Assembly (NCBI GenBank): GCA_010093485.1
Contig: MU001493.1
Span: 2,592,937 to 2,656,936, forward strand
Direction of reading: 5' to 3'
DNA from: Karstenula rhodostoma CBS 690.94
Lineage: Eukaryota; Ascomycota; Dothideomycetes; Pleosporales; Didymosphaeriaceae
DNA: 64,000 bases
The notes below the pieces were generated by a model. The model ran no database searches. It had not been told where the DNA came from and saw nothing but the letters and a program-made list of their open reading frames with translations. Shown piece by piece: positions 11,001-21,470 of the stretch. Position 1 is the first letter of the stretch. Every line of letters begins with the position of its first letter. The position numbers and the translations under genes are program-made.

Positions 11001-12596
11001 CGATAGTGCCTGACAGGTCGTACCAGCGTTGTATGAGACCAACAATAGTGCTTTTACCGGAACCCGAAGGGCCAACAATAGCGGTGACCTTCCCAGCATC
11101 GAATGTAGCGTTGAAACCATCGAGAATCTGCACATTCGGACGGCTCGGGTACGAGAAGGCAACATTCTCAAACAGTATGGCTTGCTCAGCGGAAACGTCC
11201 GGTTCTTTCAGACCGGAAATATCGGGCACCGGGAAGTCGATAGTGGCGAAGATCTCAGTGGCAGCGGTAGCGGCTTTCGTTATGCCTATGAATGGGGCAG
11301 CTATGCGCCCAATCATCATGACCGCAGTCATCACAGAGAAGAGAACCCTGCATAGGTCAGCACAGTCGAAAAATTTGTCAATAATTGAAGGAGATGACAG
11401 TGCGCCGTGTTCACTTTCCGACTATGAAAGTATGAAAGTGGCGACTTACACGACAATGTCTCCGATGTTTGAAGTATGTCCGTGCGCGTACTGCCGCACT
11501 CCGAACCAAAATGTGAGCCCAAATGTCCCGTACATCGCCATCATGGATGGAGCCATCACTAGGCCCATCCAAGGGGAGATCTTTCTGCCCTGCTTCTTGG
11601 CCTGGTCCAAGAGCACTTCATGCTGCTTGGCTAGTTTTGCCTGCGCGCCGAACGCCGCCACGATGCGAATTGAGGAGAATATTTCGTATGCTACCGCGGA
11701 GGCTTTCTCGAGGATCTGCTCTGTAGCCTTGGCTTCTCGCATGAGCGGTGGAACTATAATTCCATACGTGACGAAGATGAAGGGGAGCGAGATGCTGGCA
11801 ATAAGAGTGAGGAGCGGCCCCTTGACGAACGCAACAACGTAAAGCCCTATTGTGAAGGCGAGTGATTGGAAGAGTAGAGCGAGCTGTTGCGAGATACCGA
11901 GTTGTATCGTGTTCGAGGAAGTGGTGATACGCGTCGAGACTTTACCGGGTGAGATCTGTGAGACGTCGCCGGTGGTCAGTATACGGTTCTATCAATCGAG
12001 CTGCGGAAGTACTTACAGTGTCAATCACGCTTACGGGTTGCGCGAAGGTCGCCCTAAGGTAGGCTAGTCGAAGCGCAGCACTGATTCGAAGTCCACTGAT
12101 CCGTACAGTGAACATGGAAATGTAAGACAGGACGAACTTCGCTATGAATAGATAGACGATGTATAAAGCCTGCTTGTTGACTTCTGACATGAATTCCTGT
12201 TTCGTCACAGTAGAATTGGGGAGAAAGTAGTCTGTAAAGTGGCCAACGAGCTGGCCAAAGACTATGTTCATCAGAGGCATTGCAATTCCTGCGCCGATGG
12301 ATGTGATAACGCAAAGCAACAGGAGAAAAGCGTCCAGCTTCGTGCCATAGGTGAAAACTCGCTGAGAGCGTGAGTGAGATGAAAACCAGCGTTCGACATG
12401 CGCTTACGAAATAGTTCCCCAATCCAGCGTCAGCTTTCTTCTTCTTCGTCAGGCCATCAGGTCCATCAGTCACAACAACTTCTGGCGAGTTGTTCTTTTC
12501 CACTGCTGCCTCCTCCACTAGCTGAATCTGCTCTGCAGGATTCTGCGCGACTGCCGTGGATGGAGGTGGCAAATGAACATCTTTGTCGACACTCAT
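8044..12596 (-). CDS. ABC-B full transporter (multidrug/Pgp/Ste6-like)
   Basis: Nine exons (12408-12596, 12017-12361, 11450-11955, 10833-11347, 10476-10772, 9180-10413, 8992-9107, 8126-8940, 8044-8070) close in phase to 1347 residues. The layout is TMD-NBD-TMD-NBD. NBD1 has Walker A Gly-Pro-Ser-Gly-Ser-Gly-Lys-Ser, and its Leu-Ser-Gly-Gly-Gln signature is split by the intron at 10475. NBD2 has Gly-Ala-Ser-Gly-Cys-Gly-Lys-Ser and Leu-Ser-Gly-Gly-Gln. Both show Leu-Asp-Glu-Ala-Thr-Ser Walker B motifs. A Lys/Glu-rich hydrophilic insertion of about 50 residues lies in NBD1 before the Q-loop. The 27-nt last exon supplies the usual short basic C-terminus. By family it is an ATP-driven exporter of drugs, lipophilic peptides or toxins; the substrate is unknown. 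Confidence 0.95.
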
Positions 12597-13521
12597 CGTG
12601 AGTGGATTGAGATGGGGTTTCCAAGTGTGTCAACTATTGTCAGTGTAGCAATGCCATGAGCGCCGGGCGAGGGTGAGGAAACTTGTTGATGCCTGGGGAA
12701 GTTGCGCGTTACAATGCTTGGTCGGAGAATACGAGATACGACAGCCAATTGACTTCGCAACGGTCACCAAATTAGGTAGTCAGCGCGTCACGGCGTGACG
12801 ATCGGAGGAGAGGCTTGCACTTCGCGTCTGACATTGGCATCGCATGCAACTCACTTATATCCCCTACCCTATAAGTAAACGAGCAGATGGAAACGATCGA
12901 CGCTAACTCCGAAAGGAGCGATGAAGTGCGAGGTTCCGTGCGCAGCCTCTCGTTCGGGCTACGCAGGACCCCAGCTCCAGGCACCAGCTTTGGCCTCGCA
13001 GGATTTCGACGCAAGGAGACTTCCTGCCAGTGTTGCAGTCATTAAGAGTCATACGCCACGCAATCTGAGCTCGTGGGTCCTATTGAGGACGTGAACTGCG
13101 AACCGCCAGCGGCCAAGTACGGGTAATACGCTAAACGAGCGGGTGCCAAGCCATCGGCCCTCGGAAGCGTATCGGGCCGCCGTGTGTTTACTTCATCGCC
13201 GCCAACTCTCACACCACACCGCACTTGGCACTCACGGCTTCCCATCTCGCCCGTAATTTCGCCCACCAGGCGCGGAAGCTGATGACGCCAAGTTGTTTGC
13301 AACATCACACACAGGTAATGCAGGAGTCGATTGCAGGTGATGCGCTTGCCTGTTTGGGTGAATCTCTTGGCCAAGCATGAAACCCACCAACACCGCGCAA
13401 TTCCAAAAGGCGCTCGCGTGTGCTTTCTGCATTCAACTGGCGCGTTTGACATTTCCAATAACCACACATTAATATTGGCATTTCGCTTACTAATGTCATC
13501 CGCTGTGTAGGAACGGAGCCA
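12597..13521. other. Intergenic gap with two divergent promoters
   Basis: These 925 bp lie between the ABC transporter start and the F-box-like gene start, which point away from each other. Short ORFs on the minus strand (for example 13042-13467) have no recognisable domain. I see no repeat or RNA gene. Confidence 0.45.
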
Positions 13522-15006
13522 ATGAATGAAGAAGCCATGTCTCTCTCAAGTTCTTCGTCGGGCACATCGTCCCATAGGCTGACATGCTCGCTCTCCCCCA
13601 AAAGGCCCCAGTACCTACTCATCTATCCGCCGAATACGCTACCCGGACTTCCCAAGGAGCTGATCCAGATCGTCGCCAGCTATCTGCCACCCCATGGAGA
13701 AGCACTGCTGGCTCTCACCTGCAAACAAATGCTTCACACTCTCGGTGCAGGCTCATGGGACATACTCCCTAACTTGCTCTACGAACGCAAGATGTTTATG
13801 CACCTGCTAGAACGCGATCTTCCAGAGTACTACGCGTATAACTATCATCTGAGGCGCAAGCTCTCCGACAGCTACCCCTCCAACTTCGCGGAGAACTCAA
13901 AGCGTCATTACACGACTGATGTCGGCTGGCTGCTTCCGAATAATCGCTTCGGGTACGCGGTTCAATGGTCGCACGTTGTCTTTGCTCTGAGGGCAGAAGC
14001 TTTCGGCGCCTCATATGGCATACCCTTAGATGCATTTGACTACGACGCAGACCAGCGTAGCGATTACCTTGGTACAGGGGGTCCGGGACCGAATAATGTG
14101 CGGCTGAGTGAACCCAACCACGACTCCACGATAGTCAAGCATTGCAAGGAGCTCATGATGTTCGAGAAGTTCAAAGATCTCACGATGTTCAACCACCTCA
14201 AACAGTACATACAAGGGCGCTCTAACCGTTGTCCCCCAAACGACGTGCAATTGCACTTGAGCGCTCGCGCTCGGATTACGTCTGGCCACCTGATACTTCG
14301 ATGCATCTACACAGCCTCGAGCAAGAGCCGCTCTACCAACCTGGGTGATTTAAATTACTTGCGGCTGAAAGTCTGTGGGTAAGCTGCGCTGAGTGAATTT
14401 GCCTTGTTTCTGATGAGAGCGTGAGGTGATCTAGATAGGTCCAAGGTTTCCACTCTCGAGATATCAGTCTAATGCAAGTTGGCCTTGACACAATCATAGA
14501 CTAACAAATACAGTCACATCAGCACCACGGAACGTGATGACATCTGGGCCGATTATGTTTTCATGTGCTGGGCCAATGAGCTTGCCTCGTCGCCTCGGCC
14601 AGTGGACTCCATCACGACTGCCAACACTGTGGCTGGATCGTCGGGTGAAGGTGAAGGTGAAGGTGCCAAAGCAGTTGCAGGAGAACTCGAGACCACTACA
14701 GATGGGCTGGGGGCGAATGCTCTCGCCCGCTACAGTGCCCAGTGTACCTACTGCTTCACTGAATACACCGTGCAGGAAGTCATCCGGGAACCGTACAATA
14801 GTATCGAAGTCGTCGTCTGGCATGATCTCGGGAGCGGCAAGTCCAAGGATGGCGTCTTTTGGGAGAAGCCTGTACACTGGCAGACATTTATCAGCAGGAA
14901 AATGAGCCATCCCCGTAGTCCCTGGTCCAGGCGCGCCCGCAGTATTCGCAACGCCTTCGAGTATGGAGACGGGTCTCGGCTTTACTTTCCGAACCCCCTA
15001 TTGTAG
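13522..15006 (+). CDS. F-box-like protein, function unknown
   Basis: Two exons (13522-14378, 14514-15006) give 449 residues. After a Ser-rich start, residues about 38-75 read Leu-Pro-Gly-Leu-Pro-Lys-Glu-Leu-Ile-Gln-Ile-Val and continue to a Leu-Thr-Cys-Lys-Gln motif, an F-box-like pattern used to bind Skp1. The rest resembles the 'zinc-binding-like' substrate part of many uncharacterised fungal F-box proteins: a Tyr-Cys-Phe-Thr-Glu-Tyr segment and an aromatic C-terminal block. A Gly-Glu-rich low-complexity stretch lies at about 14637-14670. The intron is 135 nt, longer than most here. The substrate is unknown. Confidence 0.7.
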
Positions 15007-15418
15007 CCCCCGCTACCTCTCAGTGGTCCTCGGCGTTGGTATCATGATTAGCACGAGATCGGGTGAGACAACATGCCTTTCGAGCGTTGCAACTTCTCTG
15101 GGCTGACATATAGTAGAGAGTATTCGACTGCCACAATGGGCTAGACTTCGAGGGGGTTCATCCCCGATAACGCAGGCTAGAGATACTCCTCGCGCCCCGT
15201 CGACTAGGAGACGGATCTTAGGGAGGGTAGCACTCTAATGAATCAATTCAAGTTCAAGCTTTTGACGAGTCCCGTAGCTTCTCGCACTCAATTTTCCCAG
15301 AGCTACATCTTCCCATCTTCCGAGACATGGTGTTGGCAACTTCGTCGCCCATGATACTTTCTACCCACGCCTCTGCCAAAAACTGCCATCCACTCTGTCC
15401 TCTTCTTTCTCGAACATC

Positions 15419-15727
15419 TTACGTTGTCCTGAGGTCCACTGTCCAGAGCGAACATTGGAGCACCTCGCTGCCGGTTTCTGGTTCCAGACGCAACAGACGG
15501 ATGCTCGTACCTCTAGGCAAGGATATGTGTTCGTTAGGATCCAGAGCAAGGCGGGTTAGCATGTCTTTCAGCCTTCTAGAGAAGTCGCCGTCTTCCCATG
15601 GTTCGCGGCAGTCGACACGGAGCTGGGGTATCGCGACGTGCTGAATTGTATACTCAGCTCACAGTAAGGAGCCTTTTGAGCTTTAAAGAAGACGATATCG
15701 GCGACTGCATACTGGTTTGCCGTCCAT
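15419..15727 (-). CDS. Small gene or remnant with HET-protein-like N-terminus
   Basis: Two exons (15713-15727, 15419-15652) joined by a 60-nt intron would encode about 82 residues. The C-terminal half reads Ser-Ile-Arg-Leu-Leu-Arg-Leu-Glu-Pro followed by a polar strand ending Val-Asp-Leu-Arg-Thr. This resembles the lead-in of fungal heterokaryon-incompatibility (HET) proteins, just before their Tyr-Glu-Ala-Leu-Ser-Tyr-x-Trp-Gly motif. That motif is not found downstream to 15007, so this may be a decayed HET gene. It could also be a spurious ORF. Confidence 0.28.
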
Positions 15728-15794
15728 GGTGAGGGAAGGACTATCTATGGATTTTATTATAGGCTTCTGGCCGCTGCTCTGCTTATTTCCGCCG

Positions 15795-16007
15795 CTATGC
15801 CGTCCACGGATGACGGATATAAGACAGGACAAAGAACGGTGCGTTCTCGATAGGCATGCGCTTGGTTCCCTGGGTGAACGCATTCGCTTCGGTATTTGGT
15901 GGGGCAATGACCGAGTAAAGTGTGGCGCAGGTGGCTGTGTAGTCTTCCGTGAGCCTCTGCGTCGCATCGCTCAGCGCATTCAGCTCCACGGGCAACCAAA
16001 CGCGCAT
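15795..16007 (-). CDS. Short uncharacterised ORF
   Basis: A 70-residue minus-strand ORF starting with an ATG at 16007. Its composition (balanced, with Pro-Val-Glu-Leu and Ala-Pro-Pro-Asn-Thr-Glu segments and little repetitiveness) looks more protein-like than the surrounding shadow ORFs. I recognise no family. It may be an upstream exon of the HET-like remnant next to it or a gene fragment; no convincing splice join was found. Confidence 0.22.
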   Translation of the reverse strand: MRVWLPVELNALSDATQRLTEDYTATCATLYSVIAPPNTEANAFTQGTKRMPIENAPFFVLSYIRHPWTA

Positions 16008-16231
16008 AGCTCAGCCGCACTTTCCATTAATCATGCTGCGGCTCGGGCATCACCGAAGGCCCAAGTGACAGGTGGTGCTTCCTCCCCTGCTGACACACGC
16101 CGCACGTCTTACTTTAAAGCCGTGTGCCTGTCCAACCCCTCCCCCGCCATCAGCTCCCGCTACTCTCCGCCCCTCGACCCTTTCTATTCTTTCACCTCCA
16201 CGACACCTCACAGAAGTCTGCGACCGCCAAC

Positions 16232-17120
16232 ATGAGCAGCTACGATTACTACGGCGGCGACGGCTCCCACAACCAGCACCCGCCGCAACAGCAGTATGGC
16301 CAGCAAGGGCAAGGCCACAACTACCCCCCTCAGCAACCGGTGTACGGCCAGCAGCCGCACGACCAGTATGGCCAGGGGCAGGGCCACTACCTTCCTCAGC
16401 ATGAGCAGCAGCATGTAAGTGCGATCACTCCCTGGTTACTGTTCGCATGTTAATGCTCTTCAGAGCCCCTACCCGCCAGCGCAATCGCCGTATCAGCCCC
16501 CACAGCAGGGCTACGGCGCGCCACCCCCGGGTGACTACAACCAAGGCTACGACCAAAACCGCGGCCATTCTCCCTACCCTCCGCAGCAGCAGCAGCACTA
16601 CGGTGCGCCGGCACAGCAAGGATACGGTGACCAGGGCTACGGCCAGCACCAGCCACAGCAAGGTCAATACGGCCAACACGACCAGTACGGCCAGGGCCAG
16701 TATGGGGCGCCCGGAGGTCCAGGCGGCCCTGCAGAGGGCGATCGCGGTCTCGGTTCCACGTTGATCGGCGGCGCGGGCGGCGCATTCCTGGCGAACAAGA
16801 TGGGCGGCGGCGTCTTGGGCACTGTTGGCGGCCTTGTGGCAGGTGCTGTAGGCGCGAACATGATCTCGGACAAGCATGACAAGAAGTAAGCTGACACTGC
16901 GACTGCACATGTCTGAGTAGTACTAACGCATCGCCGCAGGAAGGATAAGAAGCATAAGAAGCACGGCAGCGGCTCCAACCACGGCGCCGCATACGCTGGC
17001 AGCGCCGGATTGGGCGGGCTGTATGCCGGCAGCCATGGCAGTGGCCACAAGAAGCACAAGAAGCACAGGTCGAAGAGCCGGGGTGGATCCAGCTCGTCGT
17101 CGAGCAGCGATTCGGACTAG
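16232..17120 (+). CDS. Gly/Gln/Tyr-rich protein with glycine-zipper domain
   Basis: Three exons (16232-16414, 16464-16885, 16940-17120) give 261 residues. Residues 1 to about 165 are low-complexity, rich in Gln, Gly, Tyr, Pro and His with repeated Gln-Tyr-Gly-Gln and Gln-Gly-Tyr-Gly units, and look disordered and prion-like. A glycine-zipper segment of about 45 residues follows ([10 protein letters not shown], then Gly-Gly-Leu-Val-Ala-Gly-Ala), which may insert in membranes or self-associate. The tail is basic (Lys-Lys-His-Lys-Lys-His) with a Ser-rich end. Such proteins are common in filamentous fungi, often annotated as glycine-rich or annexin-like, without a defined function. Confidence 0.82.
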
Positions 17121-17429
17121 GCTGGCTGTGCTTTCGTTCCTGAGGTACAGTGGCTACTGGCGCCTCAGCCCGTGTTGAAATCTTTCTCGTTGTCTCTAGT
17201 TCGTGTATTGTTCACTGTTTTGTTGGGAGTCAATTGATGCCTTCGCACGGGGGTAGTCACCTCCGATCACGACGCCCTGCGATGTGGTTGTAACGAGTAA
17301 TGAAAGCTTTTGATAAGATTGCCAAGAGTAGGCAAGTCCATGTCTGTGATGCTATAAAGAATCTCGAAACAGCGCCTGGTTGTGTTGTATCACCTCCTCG
17401 CTGTTACTATTTCCATTTGCTTCTTCCGT
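17121..17429. promoter_or_regulatory. Gap with probable EMW1 promoter
   Basis: A 309-bp stretch between tandem genes. A TATA-like CTATAAAG lies at about 17352-17359, roughly 75 bp upstream of the EMW1-like ATG. Otherwise it should hold the 3' UTR of the glycine-zipper gene. Nothing else was seen. Confidence 0.35.
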
Positions 17430-20333
17430 ATGACTAAAGCGGCTAGCGCGCCACCGCCTAATTTTCTCCACCATCAAATACATGGTGCCCAACGCGCGAT
17501 ACTAGACAACTCGCAATATTTTCAGGATTCAAAAGATATAGCAAGAATGGGAGACGTCTTCCTTGAATACTTCCGGAGCGCTCTGCCCGAAGAGCTTGCC
17601 AGCGTGCTCGGAGACACTCTGAAAGCTGTTGAAAGCGGAGATTTTCTGACTGTACTCCAAAAGCCCGAAGTTCAAATTCTACTAGGCCACCAGCACGACG
17701 ACAGCACGCGAAGTGCTCACCTCAAGGATTTCCCGTCGTGGAGTGATTATATTTCCCACCGGTTGGGTTTGATTCTGTCAAATGGAAGCGGGGATACCAG
17801 TGTTCCGATCGAAGAGACGCCTGCCTACCGCCAGAACCTGTTCTTCCTGGCGGCGGTGGCCGCGCTCTATGCCTTCCTGCAGTCTAGTGTCACGGGTCCT
17901 CCTCTTCCATTCACTTCGGCTGAAGTCTTGCTTCCTGAAGATGTCGCATCGAGTACCACAGCACTGAGCAAGCTGAAAGCAGATCTCGTTGCCTCTCTTA
18001 GTACGGATGGCGTCGCAGCGTACACCCTGACACCTAACGTGGAGCTTTTGTGTCTCGCTGAAACCATCCTGGTCTCCCCGCCAATTCAGAAATATGTGGA
18101 GCACTCGTTCTGGGCCAGACTGCGAGTGAATTTCATCCACCAGCGGTTGCTGTCGGAACCGACACCCTCGCTGCAGAAGGCTATCTACGATGACTTGGCA
18201 ACGGTCGAACGCATGATCCTTTCTAGGTCTCGAGAAAACGAAGCTAAGGATCTGCATGTTCATTTCTTGTTGGAGCGAGCAGCTATCCATACCCACCATG
18301 GCTTCGACAAGAAAGCGAGAGCCGATCTTGACCAGGCAACTTCGGAAAGAGCATTCGAGTTCGCTCTGACTGGTATGATGGGCAAGAGGACAAAGTTCCA
18401 GCAGAAGGACACCAGCCAACTTTTGGTATTGGCACGCAGCGCAGGTTCGGACACAACCGCAGCACCCGGGGAAACAGCGTCGAAGCCCAAGGCTCTGGAT
18501 TTGAACGACGATACTTTGCATGAGTCGATATCCTTCACGAAGTCTGCGCCGACTGAAATTCAGAACGAATCTTCGCTACCGACTAGTCTTGCTTCTCTGG
18601 ACCCCGAGAACCAACCTAAACTAGATCCCTTGGACTCGGTCATCCTTCTCGAGTTGGCCTCTTCCATCACTAATACTAACCCAGCAGACGGTATTACAAG
18701 AGAGGAGACAATCCCGTACGCTACGCGAGTCTTGGAGGGTGGGAGCTCGAACTGGCAGGTCTATACACAAGCGTTGCTGGTTCGGAGTCGCATTGAGGGT
18801 TACAAGTCCCGAACCATGGAACGAGGACTTCTCCAGTTGCAGGCCCTTGTAGACCAGGTTATTGCGGACACCTCGGGCCAAGCGACCACGGACGCGGAAA
18901 CTGGTGTTCAGGTGACCTCATTCCTTCCAAAGGCACAGGAAGGAGAATCCGCACCAGTCAACGAGCGCCTAAGATATGTTTTCTCGCTATGCTCTCCCTC
19001 ACGCTGGGAGTTGGAAGCAGAGCTTGCCTCCCGATGGGTCAGCCTTGGCGGACTGCGGACTGCGCTTGAGATCTACGAGCGCTTGCAGATGTGGGCTGAG
19101 GCCGCGTTATGTTATGCTGCGACCGATAAAGAGGACAAGGCCAAGCGCATCATTCGACGGCAGCTGTTCCACGCAACGAACGGCGACGACCAGGCGGCAG
19201 ATATCGACGAGGAGAAATGGGAGGGCGCAGAACGCGATCCGCCTCCTGGAGAAGCTCCACGACTATACTGCATTCTGGGAGATATTGACCAAGATATAGC
19301 CATGTACAAGAAGGCGTGGGAGGTCTCGGGCAAGCGATATGGTCGTGCACAACGCTCGATGGGTCAGCGACACTTTTCACGGAAAGAGTACGCGGAGGCT
19401 GCAGAAGCGTATGAATTGTCTCTAAAGATTAACTCTCTCAATCATCCTGCTTGGTTCGCATTAGGCTGCGCATATCTCGAGCTCCTACGTTTCAAAGACG
19501 CAGTGGAGGCATTCTCACGCTGCGTCCAGCTCGACGATCAGGATGCAGAAGCCTGGAGCAACCTCGCCGCAGCCCTGTTGCACCTCCGACCAAAGATCTC
19601 ATCAAACGAAGACGGCGAGGTCTCCGAAGCCCAAGTCACCAACCACCCGCGCACCGATGCCCTCAAAGCCTTCAAGCGCGCCGCTGCCCTCAAGCACGAC
19701 AACTACCGCATCTGGTCCAACGTGCTCGCAGTCGCGGGCTCGACGAAACCTCCCTCGTGGCCCGACGTCGTCAACGCGCAGCGCCGCATCTGCGAGATCC
19801 GCGGTGAAACCGACGGCGAGCTGTGCATCGACGACGAGCTGCTCGAGCTCCTCGTGCGCCACGTCGTCCAGACCGACGGCGGCTTCGACATCAGCAAGCC
19901 TGGGCTCCCCCGCCTCGTAAACGAGCTCGTCGAGAAGCATATCAAACCGCTGATCACGGTGTCGCCGGCGCTGTGGACGACGCTCTCTACGCTCTACATG
20001 CACAGCAACCGGCCGAGCTCGGCGCTGGAGTGCCACGAAAAGGCGTGGCGCGCGGTAACGAGCCAGCCGAACTGGGAGAGCAGGACGGAGAAGGAATGGG
20101 ACGGCGTAGTGCAGCAGACGGTGGATCTGGTGGATGCGTATGAGACGCTGGGGCCGAGGGAGCGGACCGAGGGGCTGGCGGCGGGGAGTGGGGAGCTGGT
20201 GGCGAAGGATTGGAAGTTCAAGGCTAGGAGTGCGGTGAGGAGTGTGATGGGGAAGGCGAAGGAGGCCTGGGAGGATAGTGCGGGGTGGGAGAAGCTCAAG
20301 GAGCGGCTGGATGAGCTTAAGAACAGCGAGTGA
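17430..20333 (+). CDS. EMW1: TPR protein of the EMW1/TTC27 family
   Basis: A single long exon from the ATG at 17430 gives 967 residues; the frame is open upstream to a GTG at 17382, but the ATG is preferred. The central to C-terminal part has tetratricopeptide repeats with family-typical wording: Tyr-Glu-Arg-Leu-Gln-Met-Trp-Ala-Glu-Ala, Ala-Trp-Phe-Ala-Leu-Gly-Cys-Ala-Tyr-Leu and Ala-Glu-Ala-Trp-Ser-Asn-Leu-Ala-Ala. EMW1 (yeast) and TTC27 (animals) are conserved, essential in yeast, and linked to cell-wall integrity and secretion. They act as adaptors rather than enzymes. Strong G/C third positions near the 3' end create long antisense shadow ORFs, which I discard. Confidence 0.88.
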   Translation: MTKAASAPPPNFLHHQIHGAQRAILDNSQYFQDSKDIARMGDVFLEYFRSALPEELASVLGDTLKAVESGDFLTVLQKPEVQILLGHQHDDSTRSAHLKDFPSWSDYISHRLGLILSNGSGDTSVPIEETPAYRQNLFFLAAVAALYAFLQSSVTGPPLPFTSAEVLLPEDVASSTTALSKLKADLVASLSTDGVAAYTLTPNVELLCLAETILVSPPIQKYVEHSFWARLRVNFIHQRLLSEPTPSLQKAIYDDLATVERMILSRSRENEAKDLHVHFLLERAAIHTHHGFDKKARADLDQATSERAFEFALTGMMGKRTKFQQKDTSQLLVLARSAGSDTTAAPGETASKPKALDLNDDTLHESISFTKSAPTEIQNESSLPTSLASLDPENQPKLDPLDSVILLELASSITNTNPADGITREETIPYATRVLEGGSSNWQVYTQALLVRSRIEGYKSRTMERGLLQLQALVDQVIADTSGQATTDAETGVQVTSFLPKAQEGESAPVNERLRYVFSLCSPSRWELEAELASRWVSLGGLRTALEIYERLQMWAEAALCYAATDKEDKAKRIIRRQLFHATNGDDQAADIDEEKWEGAERDPPPGEAPRLYCILGDIDQDIAMYKKAWEVSGKRYGRAQRSMGQRHFSRKEYAEAAEAYELSLKINSLNHPAWFALGCAYLELLRFKDAVEAFSRCVQLDDQDAEAWSNLAAALLHLRPKISSNEDGEVSEAQVTNHPRTDALKAFKRAAALKHDNYRIWSNVLAVAGSTKPPSWPDVVNAQRRICEIRGETDGELCIDDELLELLVRHVVQTDGGFDISKPGLPRLVNELVEKHIKPLITVSPALWTTLSTLYMHSNRPSSALECHEKAWRAVTSQPNWESRTEKEWDGVVQQTVDLVDAYETLGPRERTEGLAAGSGELVAKDWKFKARSAVRSVMGKAKEAWEDSAGWEKLKERLDELKNSE

Positions 20334-20804
20334 ACGCGCTTCGTACAAAGCGGCAGGTGAGGCATCGAGGTCGTAGGTAGACTCGCCAAAGCAGCGATCA
20401 TGCAACCTAAAAGTTAACGTCCTTTACTGTTAGATGCTCAGACGATAAGACAAGTCGACGTCGCCTTAGCGTCATACGTCGTCGTTCAGGAGGAGACGCG
20501 CTGCCCACTTAGCCGTTCACAACCTCTCCAGCGCTTCCAGCGGTCGAGCTTACACCACTCCCGCCTTCCCACGCATGCAGGGCGTCCGCTTACTCCACCG
20601 CTTATTCCAACCCACACCACGTAACACCCCCCACCACCCCTCTACCTCAAACATTCCCCAACCCCCCTCTAATCTACAAATATACATCTCCCTCCCTCCC
20701 CATAAATACGTGCTCTTACCCACCCCACTAAAACCAACCTCACCTCAAACCAACCACCATTCCCTCCCCCCCCCACGCTTCCCCCCACCTCCCTCACCCC
20801 CTCT
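20334..20804. other. C-rich low-complexity gap
   Basis: From about 20600 the plus strand is strongly C-rich and G-poor (runs such as CCCCCCCC near 20766). It precedes the CMD-like pseudogene and may contain its decayed first exon, but no reliable reading frame could be followed. Confidence 0.4.
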
Positions 20805-21346
20805 TAACAGTCCTCCCTCGCCGACGCCTCCGCAGCAGTAACCACCACCTTCGGACCCGGCATCCAACTCCAAAACGCCCACGACAACCTCCTCAGCCCC
20901 TTCGGCCCGCTCTCCTACACACCCCACATACTCGCCCCCTACCTCGCACTCGCCCTCCCCATAAACACCACACCGCACCTAACCCCGCACTCGCACTCCG
21001 CGCAAGCACGAACTCGCCATCCTGGCCACCACGAGCGTCACGCGGAGCAGCTTCGTAGCGTATGTGCATTGGAAGGCTGGGGTAGCGGCGGGGCTGGGGG
21101 AGGGGATGTTGGAGCAGCGCTTGAGGGGGGGAGGTGGCTAGGTTGGGGGCGAGGGAGGAGGTTGTCTATAAGCTGGGACTGGAGCCGGCGAGGGGGTATG
21201 GGCAGGTTGGGGTTTAAGGGGCGGTTGGGGAGGTGGAGAGGGAGGGGGTGAGTGCTGTGGCGCAGGTTGTGGGGGCGTATTTGTTGGCGGCGGTGTTGGT
21301 TGGGGTTGTGGGGGTTGAGGCGCCGGTGGAGGGGGAGGGGGGTTGA
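20805..21346 (+). pseudogene. Broken carboxymuconolactone-decarboxylase/AhpD-like gene
   Basis: Conceptual translation recovers one CMD-like protein spread over several frames. Frame 0 (about 20809-20999) has Asn-Leu-Leu-Ser-Pro-Phe-Gly-Pro-Leu-Ser-Tyr. Frame 1 (21001-21138) has Glu-Leu-Ala-Ile-Leu-Ala-Thr-Thr-Ser-Val-Thr-Arg-Ser, the CMD core helix region. Frame 2 (21131-21346) has Glu-Val-Ala-Arg-Leu-Gly-Ala-Arg and Glu-Gly-Val-Ser-Ala-Val-Ala-Gln-Val-Val. Frame switches fall near 21000 and in the G-run at 21123-21131, and a TAA lies at 21215. The family includes small alpha-helical decarboxylases and peroxidase-like proteins. The breaks could be true decay or homopolymer sequencing errors. 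Confidence 0.5.
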
Positions 21347-21470
21347 ATGGTAGAGGTAATGAGGGGGGGTGATGAAGTCTGGGCTGCAGATGTGGTAGAC
21401 TATGACGATGACAAACTACTTGCTCTACAGATCTATCTGATAACGCACGCCCTATACATGTTATGTTACA

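Noticed and set aside
19602..20405. 267-codon antisense ORF over the EMW1-like gene
   Set aside because: Shadow ORF caused by the strong G/C third-position bias of the real gene; Leu/Arg/Pro-rich with no family.
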